A stretch of DNA of 64,000 bases, taken from positions 34,007 to 98,006 of the forward strand of contig NZ_BDGT01000017.1 of NCBI RefSeq assembly GCF_001748285.1, written 5' to 3'. The stretch's first letter is position 1, and each line of letters starts with the position of its first letter. The notes beneath the pieces are model-generated. The model saw nothing but the letters and a program-made list of their open reading frames with translations. It ran no database searches and was not told where the DNA came from. Shown piece by piece: positions 1 to 10,227 of this stretch. The translations under genes and the position numbers were made by a program. Source of the DNA: Thermogemmatispora onikobensis (lineage in GTDB: Bacteria > Chloroflexota > Ktedonobacteria > Ktedonobacterales > Ktedonobacteraceae).

Positions 1-1
1 C

Positions 2-367
2 GAAGAAGGCCCCTTTGGGGGCAAAGAGGCAGGCCAGGGGCCGCTGCTGCCCGTCATGCCGGCCATTGCCAATGCCATCTATAACGCTGTTGGCATCCGC
101 ATCGACGAAGTGCCTATCACACCAGATAAGGTCTTGCGCGCCCTCAAAGCAGCTCGTAGCGAGCCAGGCGAGCGTCCGCTACCCCCACCGCGCGTCATGC
201 CCATTGCCCTGAGCGGGCCGTGGCCAGCGCGACTCATTCGCTGGTCGCCCGAGCGTTTGCCCAGCCTGAGCAACGGTCACCAACAGCAACAGAAGCAGGA
301 AGAGAGCACTCCCCAGGGAGCGGCTTCCACCCCCTCCCAGCTTCCACGGAAAGGAGGAGCTGTCTGA
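2..367 (+). CDS. Molybdenum hydroxylase large subunit, C-terminal fragment (4-hydroxybenzoyl-CoA reductase alpha-like)
   Basis: The reading frame is open from base 2, so the start lies outside the window. The first visible residues, EEGPFGGKEAGQGPLLPV, match the C-terminal EGPFGAKEVGEG region of xanthine-dehydrogenase-family molybdopterin subunits, where the Glu after the second Gly-Lys block is the catalytic base in this family. It continues with PAIANAIYNAVGIRI and the usual PITPDKVLRAL end, followed by a poorly conserved Gln/Ser-rich tail of about 55 residues. The stop (365-367) overlaps the ATG of the FAD subunit, so the two are translationally coupled. The partner at 367-1374 points to the 4-hydroxybenzoyl-CoA reductase group rather than CO dehydrogenase. 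Only the last 121 codons are visible, so the substrate call rests on the partner. Confidence 0.85.
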   Translation, partial: EEGPFGGKEAGQGPLLPVMPAIANAIYNAVGIRIDEVPITPDKVLRALKAARSEPGERPLPPPRVMPIALSGPWPARLIRWSPERLPSLSNGHQQQQKQEESTPQGAASTPSQLPRKGGAV

Positions 368-1374
368 TGCTGCGCCTGCCTCCTTTTCGCTATCTGGCAC
401 CACGCACCCTGAGCGAAGCGACACGGCTGCTTGCCGACGAGGGACCAGAGGCTATGCCTGTGGCCGGTGGAACAGACCTGCTGCCCAATATGAAGCGCCG
501 CCAGTTGACGCCAGCCGCCTTGGTTGGACTGCGCCGTCTACGCGAGCTGAAGGGGATCAGCGGCTCCCCAGAGGTGGGAGTGCGTATCGGCGCAGGTGAG
601 ACCCTGACAAGCATAAGCAACCATCCACTCATTCGCTCCCAGTATCCGGCCCTGGCTCTGGCTGCCGCCGCAGTCTCTACTCCGCAGTTGCGCAATGCTG
701 GCACGCTTGGCGGCAATATCTTGCTTGATACGCGCTGTAACTATTATAATCAAACCGAATTCTGGCGCCATTCCATCGGCTATTGCATGAAGCGTGATGG
801 CAACATCTGCCTGGTCGCTCCAGGCAGCCCACGCTGCTGGGCCATCTCCTCGGCGGATACGGTGCCCGTGCTTGTCGTCCTGCAGGCACGGGTACGACTG
901 GTCAGCGTGCGTGGCGAGCGCGAGATACCGATCCAGGAGCTGTTCCGTGACGACGGCATGCGCCCTTATACACGTGAGACCGATGAGATCTTAAGTGAGA
1001 TCTGGCTGCCGCCTGCGCCTGGTTGGCGCAGCACCTATCTCAAGCTACGTCGACGTGGCTCCTTTGACTTCCCCATTCTAGGTGTGGCCGTGGCCCTGCG
1101 TCGTGAGCAGGATGGCCGCATAGGCGATGCGCGCATAGCCTTGGGCGCTGTTGCTTCTCATCCCGTGGAAGCTGAAGAGGCAATGGCGCACCTGCGGGGG
1201 CAGCAGCCAACACCTGCCCTGCTGCAAGAGGTAGCCTCCCTGGCGGCAAAGCGCGCCAGGCCACTGGACAACGCGGATCTGACAATCACCTATCGCAAAC
1301 AGCTCACACCGGTCTATGTTCGACGAGCGCTCGACCTGCTGCTAGAGGAAGAACAGGGCGGCGGAGCTAAGTAA
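367..1374 (+). CDS. FAD-binding subunit of a molybdenum hydroxylase with an extra [4Fe-4S] site (HcrB-like)
   Basis: 335 residues from the ATG that overlaps the upstream stop; longer upstream starts would run through the preceding gene. AGGTDLLP (about 33-40) and NAGTLGGN (110-117) are FAD-binding motifs of the CoxM/XDH medium subunit. Between the two FAD subdomains there is an insert carrying Cys124, Cys140, Cys148 and Cys157. This spacing (16, 8, 9) is that of the [4Fe-4S] ligands in the beta subunit of 4-hydroxybenzoyl-CoA reductase, and is absent from CO dehydrogenase and xanthine dehydrogenase. In that family the extra cluster lets electrons run toward the Mo site to remove a phenolic hydroxyl from an aromatic CoA ester. 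The [2Fe-2S] subunit is not in the window and may lie upstream. Confidence 0.85.
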   Translation: MLRLPPFRYLAPRTLSEATRLLADEGPEAMPVAGGTDLLPNMKRRQLTPAALVGLRRLRELKGISGSPEVGVRIGAGETLTSISNHPLIRSQYPALALAAAAVSTPQLRNAGTLGGNILLDTRCNYYNQTEFWRHSIGYCMKRDGNICLVAPGSPRCWAISSADTVPVLVVLQARVRLVSVRGEREIPIQELFRDDGMRPYTRETDEILSEIWLPPAPGWRSTYLKLRRRGSFDFPILGVAVALRREQDGRIGDARIALGAVASHPVEAEEAMAHLRGQQPTPALLQEVASLAAKRARPLDNADLTITYRKQLTPVYVRRALDLLLEEEQGGGAK

Positions 1375-1715
1375 GCTTGGGGCCGACTCTGAAGCGCTCC
1401 GCCGCTGTCCAGGCGTGTTACTGGATGAGAAAGCTCCGCCCGTCTACCCGGTAGGTCGGAAAGAGAGGGCCGTCCTTTGTCTGCCGTCTGCGGGCCCCTG
1501 GCTCTATCTGGCCCGGCAGGCAGCCCCTGCCCTGCCCCGCCCGGGCGCAGGCCAGGCTTCCAGCGAGAGCTACTTGCTGCAACCACAGGTACAGGACAGG
1601 CAAAAACGGAGGAAAGAGAAGAAAGAACAAGAATGCCGCAAGGAGAAGAGAAAGGATATGGCGCGCTTTCCTGTCCGCCGGGCAGCTCGGGACCGGGAGT
1701 GAAAGGACGTGATCC
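1375..1715. other. Intergenic, 341 bp
   Basis: Between the hydroxylase subunit and the CoA ligase. Several frames stay open on both strands but their products are low-complexity Arg/Pro/Gly-rich and resemble no family. No clear promoter, terminator or repeat was seen, so the ligase may be read from the upstream operon. Confidence 0.4.
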
Positions 1716-3005
1716 ATGCCTCAATCGAATCATCCACGGCTGGAGACTGCTTCGCGTTCGCTGATTGAAGCGCGGCAATTGGCCAGGCTCCAGCTAGGGC
1801 TGACGCGCATTCTACCGCGCAATAGCTTCTACGAACGAAAATTGTTGGCCAATGGCCAGCCGCTCTCTCTCACGCGGCTGCGCGATCTATCGCGCTTGCC
1901 CTTTACGACCAAACAGGAGCTGCTTGCCGATCAGGAGCGGCACCCACTCTATGGCGAGAACATGACCTACGCGCTCAGCGAGTACGTGCGTTACCATCAG
2001 ACATCGGGCACGACCGGACGCCCCTTGCGTGTCCTCGATACAGTTGAGAGCTGGAAGTGGTGGGCCGACTGCTGGAAAACGGTCTATCAGGCGGCGGGCG
2101 TCACTCGTGACGATGTGATCTTCATCGCCTTTGGTTTTGGACCCTTCATCGGCTTCTGGGCGGCCTATGAAGGGGCCAAAAATCTGGGCGCCCTGGTGGT
2201 TCCCGGCGGCGGCATGGACTCACTGCAGCGGCTGCGCATGATGCAGGACGTGCAGGCCACGGTCCTGGTGTGCACGCCGAGCTATGCCCTGCGTCTGGCA
2301 GAGGTAGCCCGTCAGGAGGGTCTTGATCTGCGGCAGCTCAAGGTGCGTATTACCATCCATGCAGGCGAACCGGGGGCCTCGATTCCGGCCACGCGCCGGC
2401 GCATTGAAGAGGCTTGGGGGGCCAAAGCTTATGACCATGCTGGCATGTCCGAAATGGGTGCCTACGGCTTTACCTGCGAACAGCAGCACGGGCTGCATGT
2501 CAATGAAGGCGAATTCATCGCTGAAATTCTGGACCCTCGCTCAGGCCAGCCTGTGCCGGTGGGCGAAGTTGGCGAGCTAGTGCTGACCAACCTGGGGCGG
2601 TGGGGCAATCCTGCCCTGCGCTATCGCACTGGTGACCTGGTGCGCAATGGTGGCTATAGCTGCCCCTGCGGTCGGGCCTTCCTCCTACTTCCCGGGGGGA
2701 TCTTGGGGCGCATCGACGATATGCTCATTGTACGCGGTGTCAATATCTATCCTTCAGCAATCGCCGATATCTTGCATCGCTTTCCTGAAGTGGCCGAGTA
2801 TCGCATCATCATCACCAACAATGGGCCGCTGGATGAGATCGCGCTCCAGGTCGAATGCCCTTCCTCCTTGGTCAGTGAGATTCACGAGGCCCTGCGGGCT
2901 GCTTTCGGCTTGCGCATCCCTGTCGAGGCTGTCGAAGAGGGAAGCCTACCGCGCTTTGAGCTAAAGGCCAGGCGTGTGGAAGATCGCCGTAGGCGGACGC
3001 TCTAG
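1716..3005 (+). CDS. Phenylacetate-CoA ligase-like AMP-forming acyl-CoA synthetase
   Basis: 429 residues, the normal size for the PaaK branch of adenylate-forming enzymes. TSGTTGRPL (from residue 96) is the ATP/AMP P-loop; DHAGMSEMGAYGF is the adenylate-binding region; YRTGDLV and GRIDDMLIVRGVNIYP are the A5-A8 hinge motifs; CPCGR precedes the hinge, as in PaaK. It activates an aromatic carboxylate to its CoA thioester in the cytoplasm. Placed 341 bp after an HcrB-like hydroxylase subunit, it could supply that enzyme with its aryl-CoA substrate; this link is inferred from position. A moderate RBS (AAAGGACG) precedes the ATG. Confidence 0.85.
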   Translation: MPQSNHPRLETASRSLIEARQLARLQLGLTRILPRNSFYERKLLANGQPLSLTRLRDLSRLPFTTKQELLADQERHPLYGENMTYALSEYVRYHQTSGTTGRPLRVLDTVESWKWWADCWKTVYQAAGVTRDDVIFIAFGFGPFIGFWAAYEGAKNLGALVVPGGGMDSLQRLRMMQDVQATVLVCTPSYALRLAEVARQEGLDLRQLKVRITIHAGEPGASIPATRRRIEEAWGAKAYDHAGMSEMGAYGFTCEQQHGLHVNEGEFIAEILDPRSGQPVPVGEVGELVLTNLGRWGNPALRYRTGDLVRNGGYSCPCGRAFLLLPGGILGRIDDMLIVRGVNIYPSAIADILHRFPEVAEYRIIITNNGPLDEIALQVECPSSLVSEIHEALRAAFGLRIPVEAVEEGSLPRFELKARRVEDRRRRTL

Positions 3006-3030
3006 GGCTGTTGCTCTCCTCGTGCCTCGC

Positions 3031-3060
3031 TTGCATCACTATCTGGCCAGAGCATATAAT
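3031..3060 (+). promoter_or_regulatory. Predicted sigma70 promoter for the 3112 gene
   Basis: TTGCAT (3031-3036), 18-bp spacer, TATAAT (3055-3060). It lies about 50 bp upstream of the GTG start at 3112 and just past the ligase stop. Confidence 0.55.
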
Positions 3061-3111
3061 AAGTCGATTCGTAAAGAGCGTGCTTTTGTTTGCTGTTCAA
3101 GGAGGAGATCC

Positions 3112-3927
3112 GTGAACACGAATGTTGTGTCCCTTCCTCAAAGATTTCCTCCAGAGGAAATCTGGCGCCAGTCGCACTTTGCCTCCAAAGGGTTGGAGAT
3201 CGTGCCGAACCCGCCCCGTGTTGGGGAAGCGGCCTCGATCCGTCTTCTCCTCTGTAATGAAACAGGGCAGTCACTCACGGTGCGGAAGATCTCGCCGCGG
3301 GTCTACTCCTTTGGTATCGGGTCCCTCAGGCAGGAGCGTCTGCCGGAGCGAGGGCCTTTGACCTTAGCCCCGGACCCGGCCCGTGTCGAGACCCTCACCT
3401 GGCAGTGGCTTCCGACTGCCGCCGGGCACCGTTGTCTGCGTATCCATCTCGACATCGAGGGATGGTCAGACCCCTGGATCGTGGGCTGTAATCTGCGCGT
3501 GATCGAGGCCACGGCAGACACCTCCCGCTGGCTGGTACCATTTCTGCTGGGGAACCCCACCGAGAAAGCCCAGCCCCTGCGCCTGCGCCTTAACCTCCAG
3601 AGCACTGGTCTGGAAGAGGGAGCCTTCCGGGCCTGGGTTGAGCTCCCGCAAGATGGCCGCCGCCTGATGCTCAGAGAGCCGCTCTGGTTGCAGCCCCATG
3701 AGGAGCGCTTTGCTTTGCTGATGATTCGCACCCATCCCCAGGCAACCGAGCCCTTCGAGCTGATCAGCGATGTCGAAGCCTGGCTCGGTGATGCCTTCCT
3801 CGATGGTATTCGTGTCATTGTCCAGCGCAGGCTGCCTGCCGAACCGTTGGCTTCTCCTGGCAGGAGAGAGGTAGACAGTAGGTTCCTGGTCGGCCTGCCT
3901 GCAGGGCTGGGAAGAAGCAAAGCGTAG
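3112..3927 (+). CDS. Conserved-looking protein of unknown function, beta-rich
   Basis: 271 residues from a GTG with a very strong RBS (AAGGAGGAG, 3099-3107). A longer frame to 2974 would overlap the ligase and has no RBS. No signal peptide, membrane segment or known motif was recognised. The protein alternates hydrophobic residues in a pattern suggestive of two tandem immunoglobulin-like beta-sandwich domains (about 20-135 and 140-250): the first opens with GLEIVPNPPRVGEAASIRL, a pattern common in CARDB-like folds, and NLQSTGLEEGAFRAWVELP is similar in the second. It has its own promoter. Function unknown. Confidence 0.7.
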   Translation: MNTNVVSLPQRFPPEEIWRQSHFASKGLEIVPNPPRVGEAASIRLLLCNETGQSLTVRKISPRVYSFGIGSLRQERLPERGPLTLAPDPARVETLTWQWLPTAAGHRCLRIHLDIEGWSDPWIVGCNLRVIEATADTSRWLVPFLLGNPTEKAQPLRLRLNLQSTGLEEGAFRAWVELPQDGRRLMLREPLWLQPHEERFALLMIRTHPQATEPFELISDVEAWLGDAFLDGIRVIVQRRLPAEPLASPGRREVDSRFLVGLPAGLGRSKA

Positions 3928-4232
3928 CCTGGCGGTAGTGGGGCGGTGGACGGACCGCCTCCTTTCGCTGCTCGACCGGTGGCTCATCCAGCGCACCCAG
4001 GCTACTGTCTCCGTGGCCTGCCTGGGGGCCACCGGTCCTGTCTTTCTCTCTTGCCTCGTTCGCCTGCTCAGGTCTCTGCTTACCTTCTCGGAGGAAGAGC
4101 AGAGAAGCTCATTGCAGGTCATGATGCCCTCTTGGGCGGCCAGCGACCGTGAGCTGAGTAGAGCCATCTGCCCGTGCAGGACAGACAAGGGACGCAATAG
4201 CACTCTGTGCATTCTCTCAGGAAGAGAGGTCT
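3928..4232. other. Intergenic, 305 bp
   Basis: Several short frames are open but code for Arg/Cys/Leu-rich sequence without an RBS or similarity. No repeat or clear promoter was identified. Confidence 0.35.
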
Positions 4233-5243
4233 ATGCAAAGCGAGCTACACTCAACGGAAGCGCCGGTGAAATGGGGGATACTCGGCGCTGCCAGCGTCGC
4301 CCTCAAGCGCGTGATTCCCGCTATGCAAGCGGCTAGCAATGCCCAACTGGTGGCCATCGCCAGCCGTGAACCGGACCGTGTACGTCTGCTAGTATCTGCC
4401 CCCCCAGCCGTGCGCGTCTACAGTGATTATGAGAGCCTGCTGGCAGACGGAGAGGTAGAGGCCGTCTATGTGCCCTTACCCAACAGCATGCACGCAGAAT
4501 GGAGCATTCGAGCCTTGAAGGCCGGCAAACATGTCCTCTGCGAGAAGCCACTGGCCCTCACCGTTGAGCAGGGGCTAAGCATGCTCCAGACCGCTCGCGC
4601 CCAGGGGCGACTGCTCATGGAAGCCTTCATGTATCGCTTCCATCCTCAGATGCTCTGGGTCATGGAGCAAATCAGCGAGGGCCTCATTGGGGCCGTCAAG
4701 CTCGTGCGGTCCTCCTTCTATTTTGACCTGCGCAGCCGTCCCCAGGACATTCGCCTGCAGACTCCTCTTGGGGGCGGCTCGCTCGTTGATGTGGGCTGCT
4801 ACTCGCTCAATCTCTGCCGGGCTATCTATGGCCGGGCCCCCCTGGCGGTCGGGGCGCGTGTCTATGCTCCGGCCCGCGGAGAAGTGGAGCGGGCCGTTGT
4901 GGCCTTCCTCGATTTCGGGGAAGGGCGCTTCGCTCTCGTTGACAGCAGCTTTGAGCTGCCTACCCGTCAGCTTGCTGAGATCGTTGGCGAGAGCGGGACC
5001 CTTCTTCTCAATGGTCCCTTCACCCCTGGTCAGACAGAGACCACGGTGACTCTCACCGTCGGCGAACAGATTGTTGTGCGCCGCTTCCCGCCCAGCGACC
5101 CTTATCGTCTGGAGATCGAGCATTTTGGAAGCTGCCTGCGCACCGGGCGCCCCCCCTTACTGCAGCTTGAGGAATCGCTAGAAAACCTGGCCACTATCGA
5201 GGCCATCTATCGCTCCGCTGGCTATCAGTGGCCGCCTGGTTGA
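4233..5243 (+). CDS. Gfo/Idh/MocA-family NAD(P)-dependent oxidoreductase
   Basis: 336 residues, typical length. The N-terminal Rossmann fold starts with KWGILGAASVALKRVIPA, a GxxxxA variant of the dinucleotide loop. VPLPNSMHAEW and CEKPLALT carry the family's substrate-side Asn/His and the EKP lysine. LVDVGCYSLNLCR corresponds to the conserved D-x-G-x-H/Y helix of the C-terminal domain. Members oxidise or reduce sugars, inositols and related polyols, or act as dimeric dihydrodiol dehydrogenases; the exact substrate cannot be read from sequence. RBS GGAAGAGAGG precedes the ATG. No sugar-transport genes are nearby. Confidence 0.85.
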   Translation: MQSELHSTEAPVKWGILGAASVALKRVIPAMQAASNAQLVAIASREPDRVRLLVSAPPAVRVYSDYESLLADGEVEAVYVPLPNSMHAEWSIRALKAGKHVLCEKPLALTVEQGLSMLQTARAQGRLLMEAFMYRFHPQMLWVMEQISEGLIGAVKLVRSSFYFDLRSRPQDIRLQTPLGGGSLVDVGCYSLNLCRAIYGRAPLAVGARVYAPARGEVERAVVAFLDFGEGRFALVDSSFELPTRQLAEIVGESGTLLLNGPFTPGQTETTVTLTVGEQIVVRRFPPSDPYRLEIEHFGSCLRTGRPPLLQLEESLENLATIEAIYRSAGYQWPPG

Positions 5244-5405
5244 GAAAAGCAAGGAGCGCCAGCCTGCTCTGGACCCTGCCCAGCCTGAGCCGGACCCTCT
5301 CGCGGCTGGTCCTGACCTTCGACAGTTGTGCTCCAGCATGTGGTATGATGCTCTCGTCGAGAGCAAGCCTGCTCAGGTCTACACTGATAGAAGGGACGAG
5401 CAAGC

Positions 5406-6290
5406 GTGAGTCGTGTCGAATTTGGCTTAATGCTGCAGATGATGCAGCGTCCTCCTTTGAGTCCAGATGAGCTATGGGACTATAACCAGCGGCTGATTCA
5501 GGCTGCAGAAGGATTCAGCACGATTTGGGTCGAAGATCACTTTGACTGGGGAGAGGCAGCCGTCATGGAATGCTTCTCGACCATGTGCTATGTAGCGGCG
5601 AGCTATCCCCACTTCAAAGTCGGCTCCCTGGTCCTTGGCCAGGGGTATCGCAATCCGGCGCTCCTGGCCAAGATGGCTGCGAACCTGCAACTCATGTCTG
5701 GCGGGCGGCTAATCCTTGGCCTTGGAGCTGGCTGGCAAGAACATGAATATCGCTCCTACGGCTATCGCTTCCCGAGCGTCAAAGAGCGGATGGAGCAGCT
5801 AGAAGAGGCCATTCAAATCATACGGCTCTTGTGGCAGGGCGGTCCGGCCACCTTTAGCGGGCAGCACTATCGCATCGAAGCAGCCCACTGCCTGCCGGCT
5901 CCGCGGCCACCAATCCCTCTTCTCCTTGGTGGCGGAGGAGAACAGCGCACCCTGGCCATCACAGCGCGCTATGCCGACCTCTGGAACTTCAATTCCTGCA
6001 CGCTCGAAGAATACAGTCGCAAACTGGGCATCTTGCGCCAGCACTGCCAGCGTCTCGGGCGCGATCCTGCCGAGATCACCCTGACCTATCTCAGCACCGC
6101 CAGCGTTGCCGATGATCCTGCCCTGGTCGTACGCGACCCCAAGAAGCACTTCATCGCTGGCAGCCCTGCTGAAGTCATTCGTGAACTAGAGCAGTTCATC
6201 GAAGTCGGAGTCTCCCACTTTATCTTCCGCTTCCTGGACATCCCCTCGCTGGAGCGCTTTGTGCGGAGCGTCGTACCGCATTTCCGCTAA
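5406..6290 (+). CDS. LLM-class (luciferase-like, F420- or FMN-dependent) oxidoreductase
   Basis: 294 residues from a GTG start (RBS AAGGGACGAG). It shows the bacterial-luciferase-like barrel: FGLMLQMMQ at the N-terminus, GFSTIWVEDHF (strand 2), VGSLVLGQGYRNPALLAKMAANLQ, and the hallmark GRLILGLGAGWQEHEYRSYGY, all typical of F420-dependent LLM proteins. PPIPLLLGGGGEQRTL is a cofactor-proximal strand. Such enzymes use F420 or FMN for redox on diverse substrates. An extended -10 box (TGGTATGAT, 5341-5349) lies about 55 bp upstream, so it probably has its own promoter. Substrate unknown. Confidence 0.85.
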   Translation: MSRVEFGLMLQMMQRPPLSPDELWDYNQRLIQAAEGFSTIWVEDHFDWGEAAVMECFSTMCYVAASYPHFKVGSLVLGQGYRNPALLAKMAANLQLMSGGRLILGLGAGWQEHEYRSYGYRFPSVKERMEQLEEAIQIIRLLWQGGPATFSGQHYRIEAAHCLPAPRPPIPLLLGGGGEQRTLAITARYADLWNFNSCTLEEYSRKLGILRQHCQRLGRDPAEITLTYLSTASVADDPALVVRDPKKHFIAGSPAEVIRELEQFIEVGVSHFIFRFLDIPSLERFVRSVVPHFR

Positions 6291-6399
6291 GGCCAAAAGC
6301 GCATTCAAGGCGGGACGTGGAGCCGATCAGAACGGAGGGACCGGTTCCTGCGCTGAGGCAACGACTGGAGACGTGCAGAGCGGGACCGGCCCCTAACCA

Positions 6400-6427
6400 G
6401 GCCAGACCTTCAAGGAAAGTCCTGGCC
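6400..6427. terminator. Possible bidirectional terminator hairpin between convergent genes
   Basis: GGCCAG (6400-6405) pairs with CTGGCC (6422-6427), with a partly paired interior, and is followed on the plus strand by TTCCTTT. It sits between the convergent 5406 and 6433 genes. Confidence 0.35.
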
Positions 6428-6432
6428 TTCCT

Positions 6433-6960
6433 TTAGCGCACCAGCTCAGCAGCAGAGGGCTTCAGCGCCTCGGCCCGGGGCAAGGCTCGCGAAAGAATCA
6501 CGCCCGTGTTCAGCCCGACCGTGTGCAGGCCGCCAAAGAAGCGCGCATGTTCCATCTTGATGCACTTATTCTGCACGAAGATTAAGCCAGCCTCCTGAGC
6601 CAGGCGTCCGGCCTCATCGTTGCGAATGCCGAGCTGGAGCCAGAGCACCTTCGCCCCAATGCGAATCGCCTCCTCAGCGATGGGCAGCACATCCTCGGGC
6701 TTGCGAAAGACATCCACCACCTCAATCGTTTCACCGGCCTCCTTGGCCTCGGTCAGCGAAGCGTAGACCCGTCTTCCGAGGATCGTCTGCCCGGCGTAGC
6801 GCGGATTGACCAGAATGATATGGTAGCCCTCGGCCTGCAGATAAATGGCCACGAAATGGCTCGGGCGATAGGGATCAGCCGAGATGCCGACAATGGCCAC
6901 ATGGCGATACGTCTGAAGGAGCTTCAGACGGTCGTACATATCGGGAGCATACTGCATCAT
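6433..6960 (-). CDS. CoA-binding domain protein (YccU family)
   Basis: 175 residues. HVAIVGISADPYRPSHFVAIYL is the Rossmann-like CoA-binding loop seen in succinyl-CoA synthetase alpha and in the stand-alone YccU proteins, and IEVVDVFRKPEDV, AKVLWLQLGIRNDEA and VQNKCIKMEH are family signatures. I chose the ATG at 6960 because AAGGATGAGG lies upstream and it gives the usual short N-terminus; an in-frame GTG at 7017 would add 19 residues. The role of this family is not established; it binds CoA or nucleotide in the cytoplasm. Convergent with the LLM gene. Confidence 0.85.
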   Translation of the reverse strand: MMQYAPDMYDRLKLLQTYRHVAIVGISADPYRPSHFVAIYLQAEGYHIILVNPRYAGQTILGRRVYASLTEAKEAGETIEVVDVFRKPEDVLPIAEEAIRIGAKVLWLQLGIRNDEAGRLAQEAGLIFVQNKCIKMEHARFFGGLHTVGLNTGVILSRALPRAEALKPSAAELVR

Positions 6961-8661
<1,701 letters not shown>

Positions 8662-9108
8662 TCTTGAAGCGACGTTGACCCTACCTAGACAGACCCTTCA
8701 AAGGCTGACGTGACGGCGATCCGGTAGCCGAAACTTCCCCCGGCCCCGGGAAATGGCGCATGAACTCGCGTTATTTGCCGGGGCCTCACTCTCTCCTGGC
8801 GCTCGCCCACCTGCCCGCCTCCTTGTCTTCCCCCTTCGCTGCTCTGCTGCGCACCGGCGCCAGGCCCTCTTTCTCTTCTTCTCTTCATTTGTGCATTTAT
8901 ATCAATCAACATTACAATGTATTCATAAATTATTACAATGCAGATTCTTTATTGACATCAATGGGAAAGCGTGTTATATTTTTCCACGCTTCGATAGGAG
9001 AAGGTGCTCGATCGAGTGCCTTCGGGAATATCGTGCAGTCTGTTCCGTCTGAAGTAGAAGCGGGAAGGGACTGCGTAACATCTTACAGGTGTCAAGTGGA
9101 GGAAGGCA
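8662..9108. other. Intergenic with AT-rich promoter island
   Basis: The first 200 bp are GC-rich. Positions about 8880-8985 are strikingly AT-rich compared with the rest of the window and end in the promoter listed separately. The leader from about 8987 to 9108 has no known riboswitch motif that I recognise. Confidence 0.5.
8952..8980 (+). promoter_or_regulatory. Near-consensus sigma70 promoter for the beta-helix gene
   Basis: TTGACA (8952-8957), exactly 17 bp, TATATT (8975-8980), inside an AT-rich island. This is one of the strongest promoters in the window; predicted start near 8987, about 120 nt before the TTG start at 9109. Confidence 0.8.
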
Positions 9109-10227
9109 TTGCGAAGAAAAGCTTCCTTGATTTTGGCGGCATGTGTGCCGTTGGCGCTTGTGATAGCGTTGTTGAGTCTGGGGCTGTCGCAGCTTGTGGG
9201 GGCGCGTGCCTGGCACACGAGCTGTAAGTCGACGGGCTTTAGCTGGCATGGAGTCACGCTGACGGCGGCGCTGGTCAACCCCTCGACCACGGTCACTGGG
9301 GTCGTCAACGCGACGGGCTGTGACGTTGGTGTTTTTTTCAGCAGCGGTGTGACCGGCTCCATCGTCAATGCAGATATTTATGGGGCGCTGGACTTTGGTG
9401 TGTTGAATGTCGGCGCCAACGTCACGATCAAGCAGTCGCGTATTCATGACATTGGCGACGTCCATCTGAGCAACATCCACGTTGGGGTGGGTATCTATTT
9501 CGCCAATGACAGCCATGCCTGTGGTACCATTGAAGGCAACACCATCACGCATTATCTGCGCTCGGGTGTGATTATTGCCGGTCCATCGGACAGCGCTGTC
9601 ATCACCAACAACACCTTGATTGGTCTGGGTCCGATTTCCTTTGTAGCTCAGACAGGCATCCAGGTAGTGGGAGGAGCGCATGTTTCCCTCAGCGGCAACC
9701 ATATCACTGCCAATGTTTATGTTGGCAGTCAGCCGGCGGTTGCCGCTGGCATTGCGGTGGTTGGTGGCTCCTGTTATGGTCTGCCTCTGACGCTGGGCCT
9801 GCAGCTGAAGTCGAATGTCTTGCAGGACAACGATATTGGTATCTGGATCTCCGAGCTGACCGTTGGAACGCGCCAGGGTCTCTGTGTCGCGGCCCGTACA
9901 GCCACCCATATCGTTCTGCTCAGTAACACCATTAGCAATGCGCGCATCCTCAACGTGAGCGGCGCGGCGGGCCAGTCCTACCAGGCCGGCATTACCATTC
10001 AGGGCAGCGGCGTCAGCATCGTCAGCAATACGATCTGTGGCGCCGGCTATCTGGCCGCTACCCGGGCTACTGTTTCGGGCTACATTTACCCGATCGATCT
10101 GGTGCTGGCCACTGATCTCAAGCTGAGTGGCAATACTGCCTGTGGCGGCTCCGCCTTGAATCTCTCGCTTGGCCTGGGCACCACCGCTGACATTCAGAGC
10201 CACTTGCTGGTGGCCTTGGTACTCTGA
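9109..10227 (+). CDS. Secreted right-handed parallel beta-helix repeat protein
   Basis: 372 residues from a TTG start preceded by GGAGGAAGG. Residues 1-35 form a signal peptide: MRRK, then a long hydrophobic stretch (SLILAACVPLALVIALLSLG), then a possible VGARA cleavage site. The remainder is built of about 20-25-residue Asn/Gly/Val/Ile repeats such as SAVITNNTLIGLG, HVSLSGNHITANV, IVLLSNTISNARI and VSIVSNTICGAG, the pattern of parallel beta-helix (NosD/pectate-lyase-like) coils. Cysteines occur at regular intervals and may form disulfides. No catalytic motif is recognisable, so it may be a glycan-binding, surface or spore-envelope protein rather than an enzyme. It stands alone behind a strong promoter. 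Confidence 0.8.
   Translation: MRRKASLILAACVPLALVIALLSLGLSQLVGARAWHTSCKSTGFSWHGVTLTAALVNPSTTVTGVVNATGCDVGVFFSSGVTGSIVNADIYGALDFGVLNVGANVTIKQSRIHDIGDVHLSNIHVGVGIYFANDSHACGTIEGNTITHYLRSGVIIAGPSDSAVITNNTLIGLGPISFVAQTGIQVVGGAHVSLSGNHITANVYVGSQPAVAAGIAVVGGSCYGLPLTLGLQLKSNVLQDNDIGIWISELTVGTRQGLCVAARTATHIVLLSNTISNARILNVSGAAGQSYQAGITIQGSGVSIVSNTICGAGYLAATRATVSGYIYPIDLVLATDLKLSGNTACGGSALNLSLGLGTTADIQSHLLVALVL

Noticed and set aside
1314..1778. 154-codon minus-strand frame after the FAD subunit gene
   Set aside because: Antisense to two real genes at its ends; Pro/Arg-rich without similarity.
3938..4336. 132-codon plus-strand frame between two genes
   Set aside because: Overlaps the start of the Gfo/Idh/MocA gene in another frame, with an Arg/Ser/Leu-biased product and no RBS.
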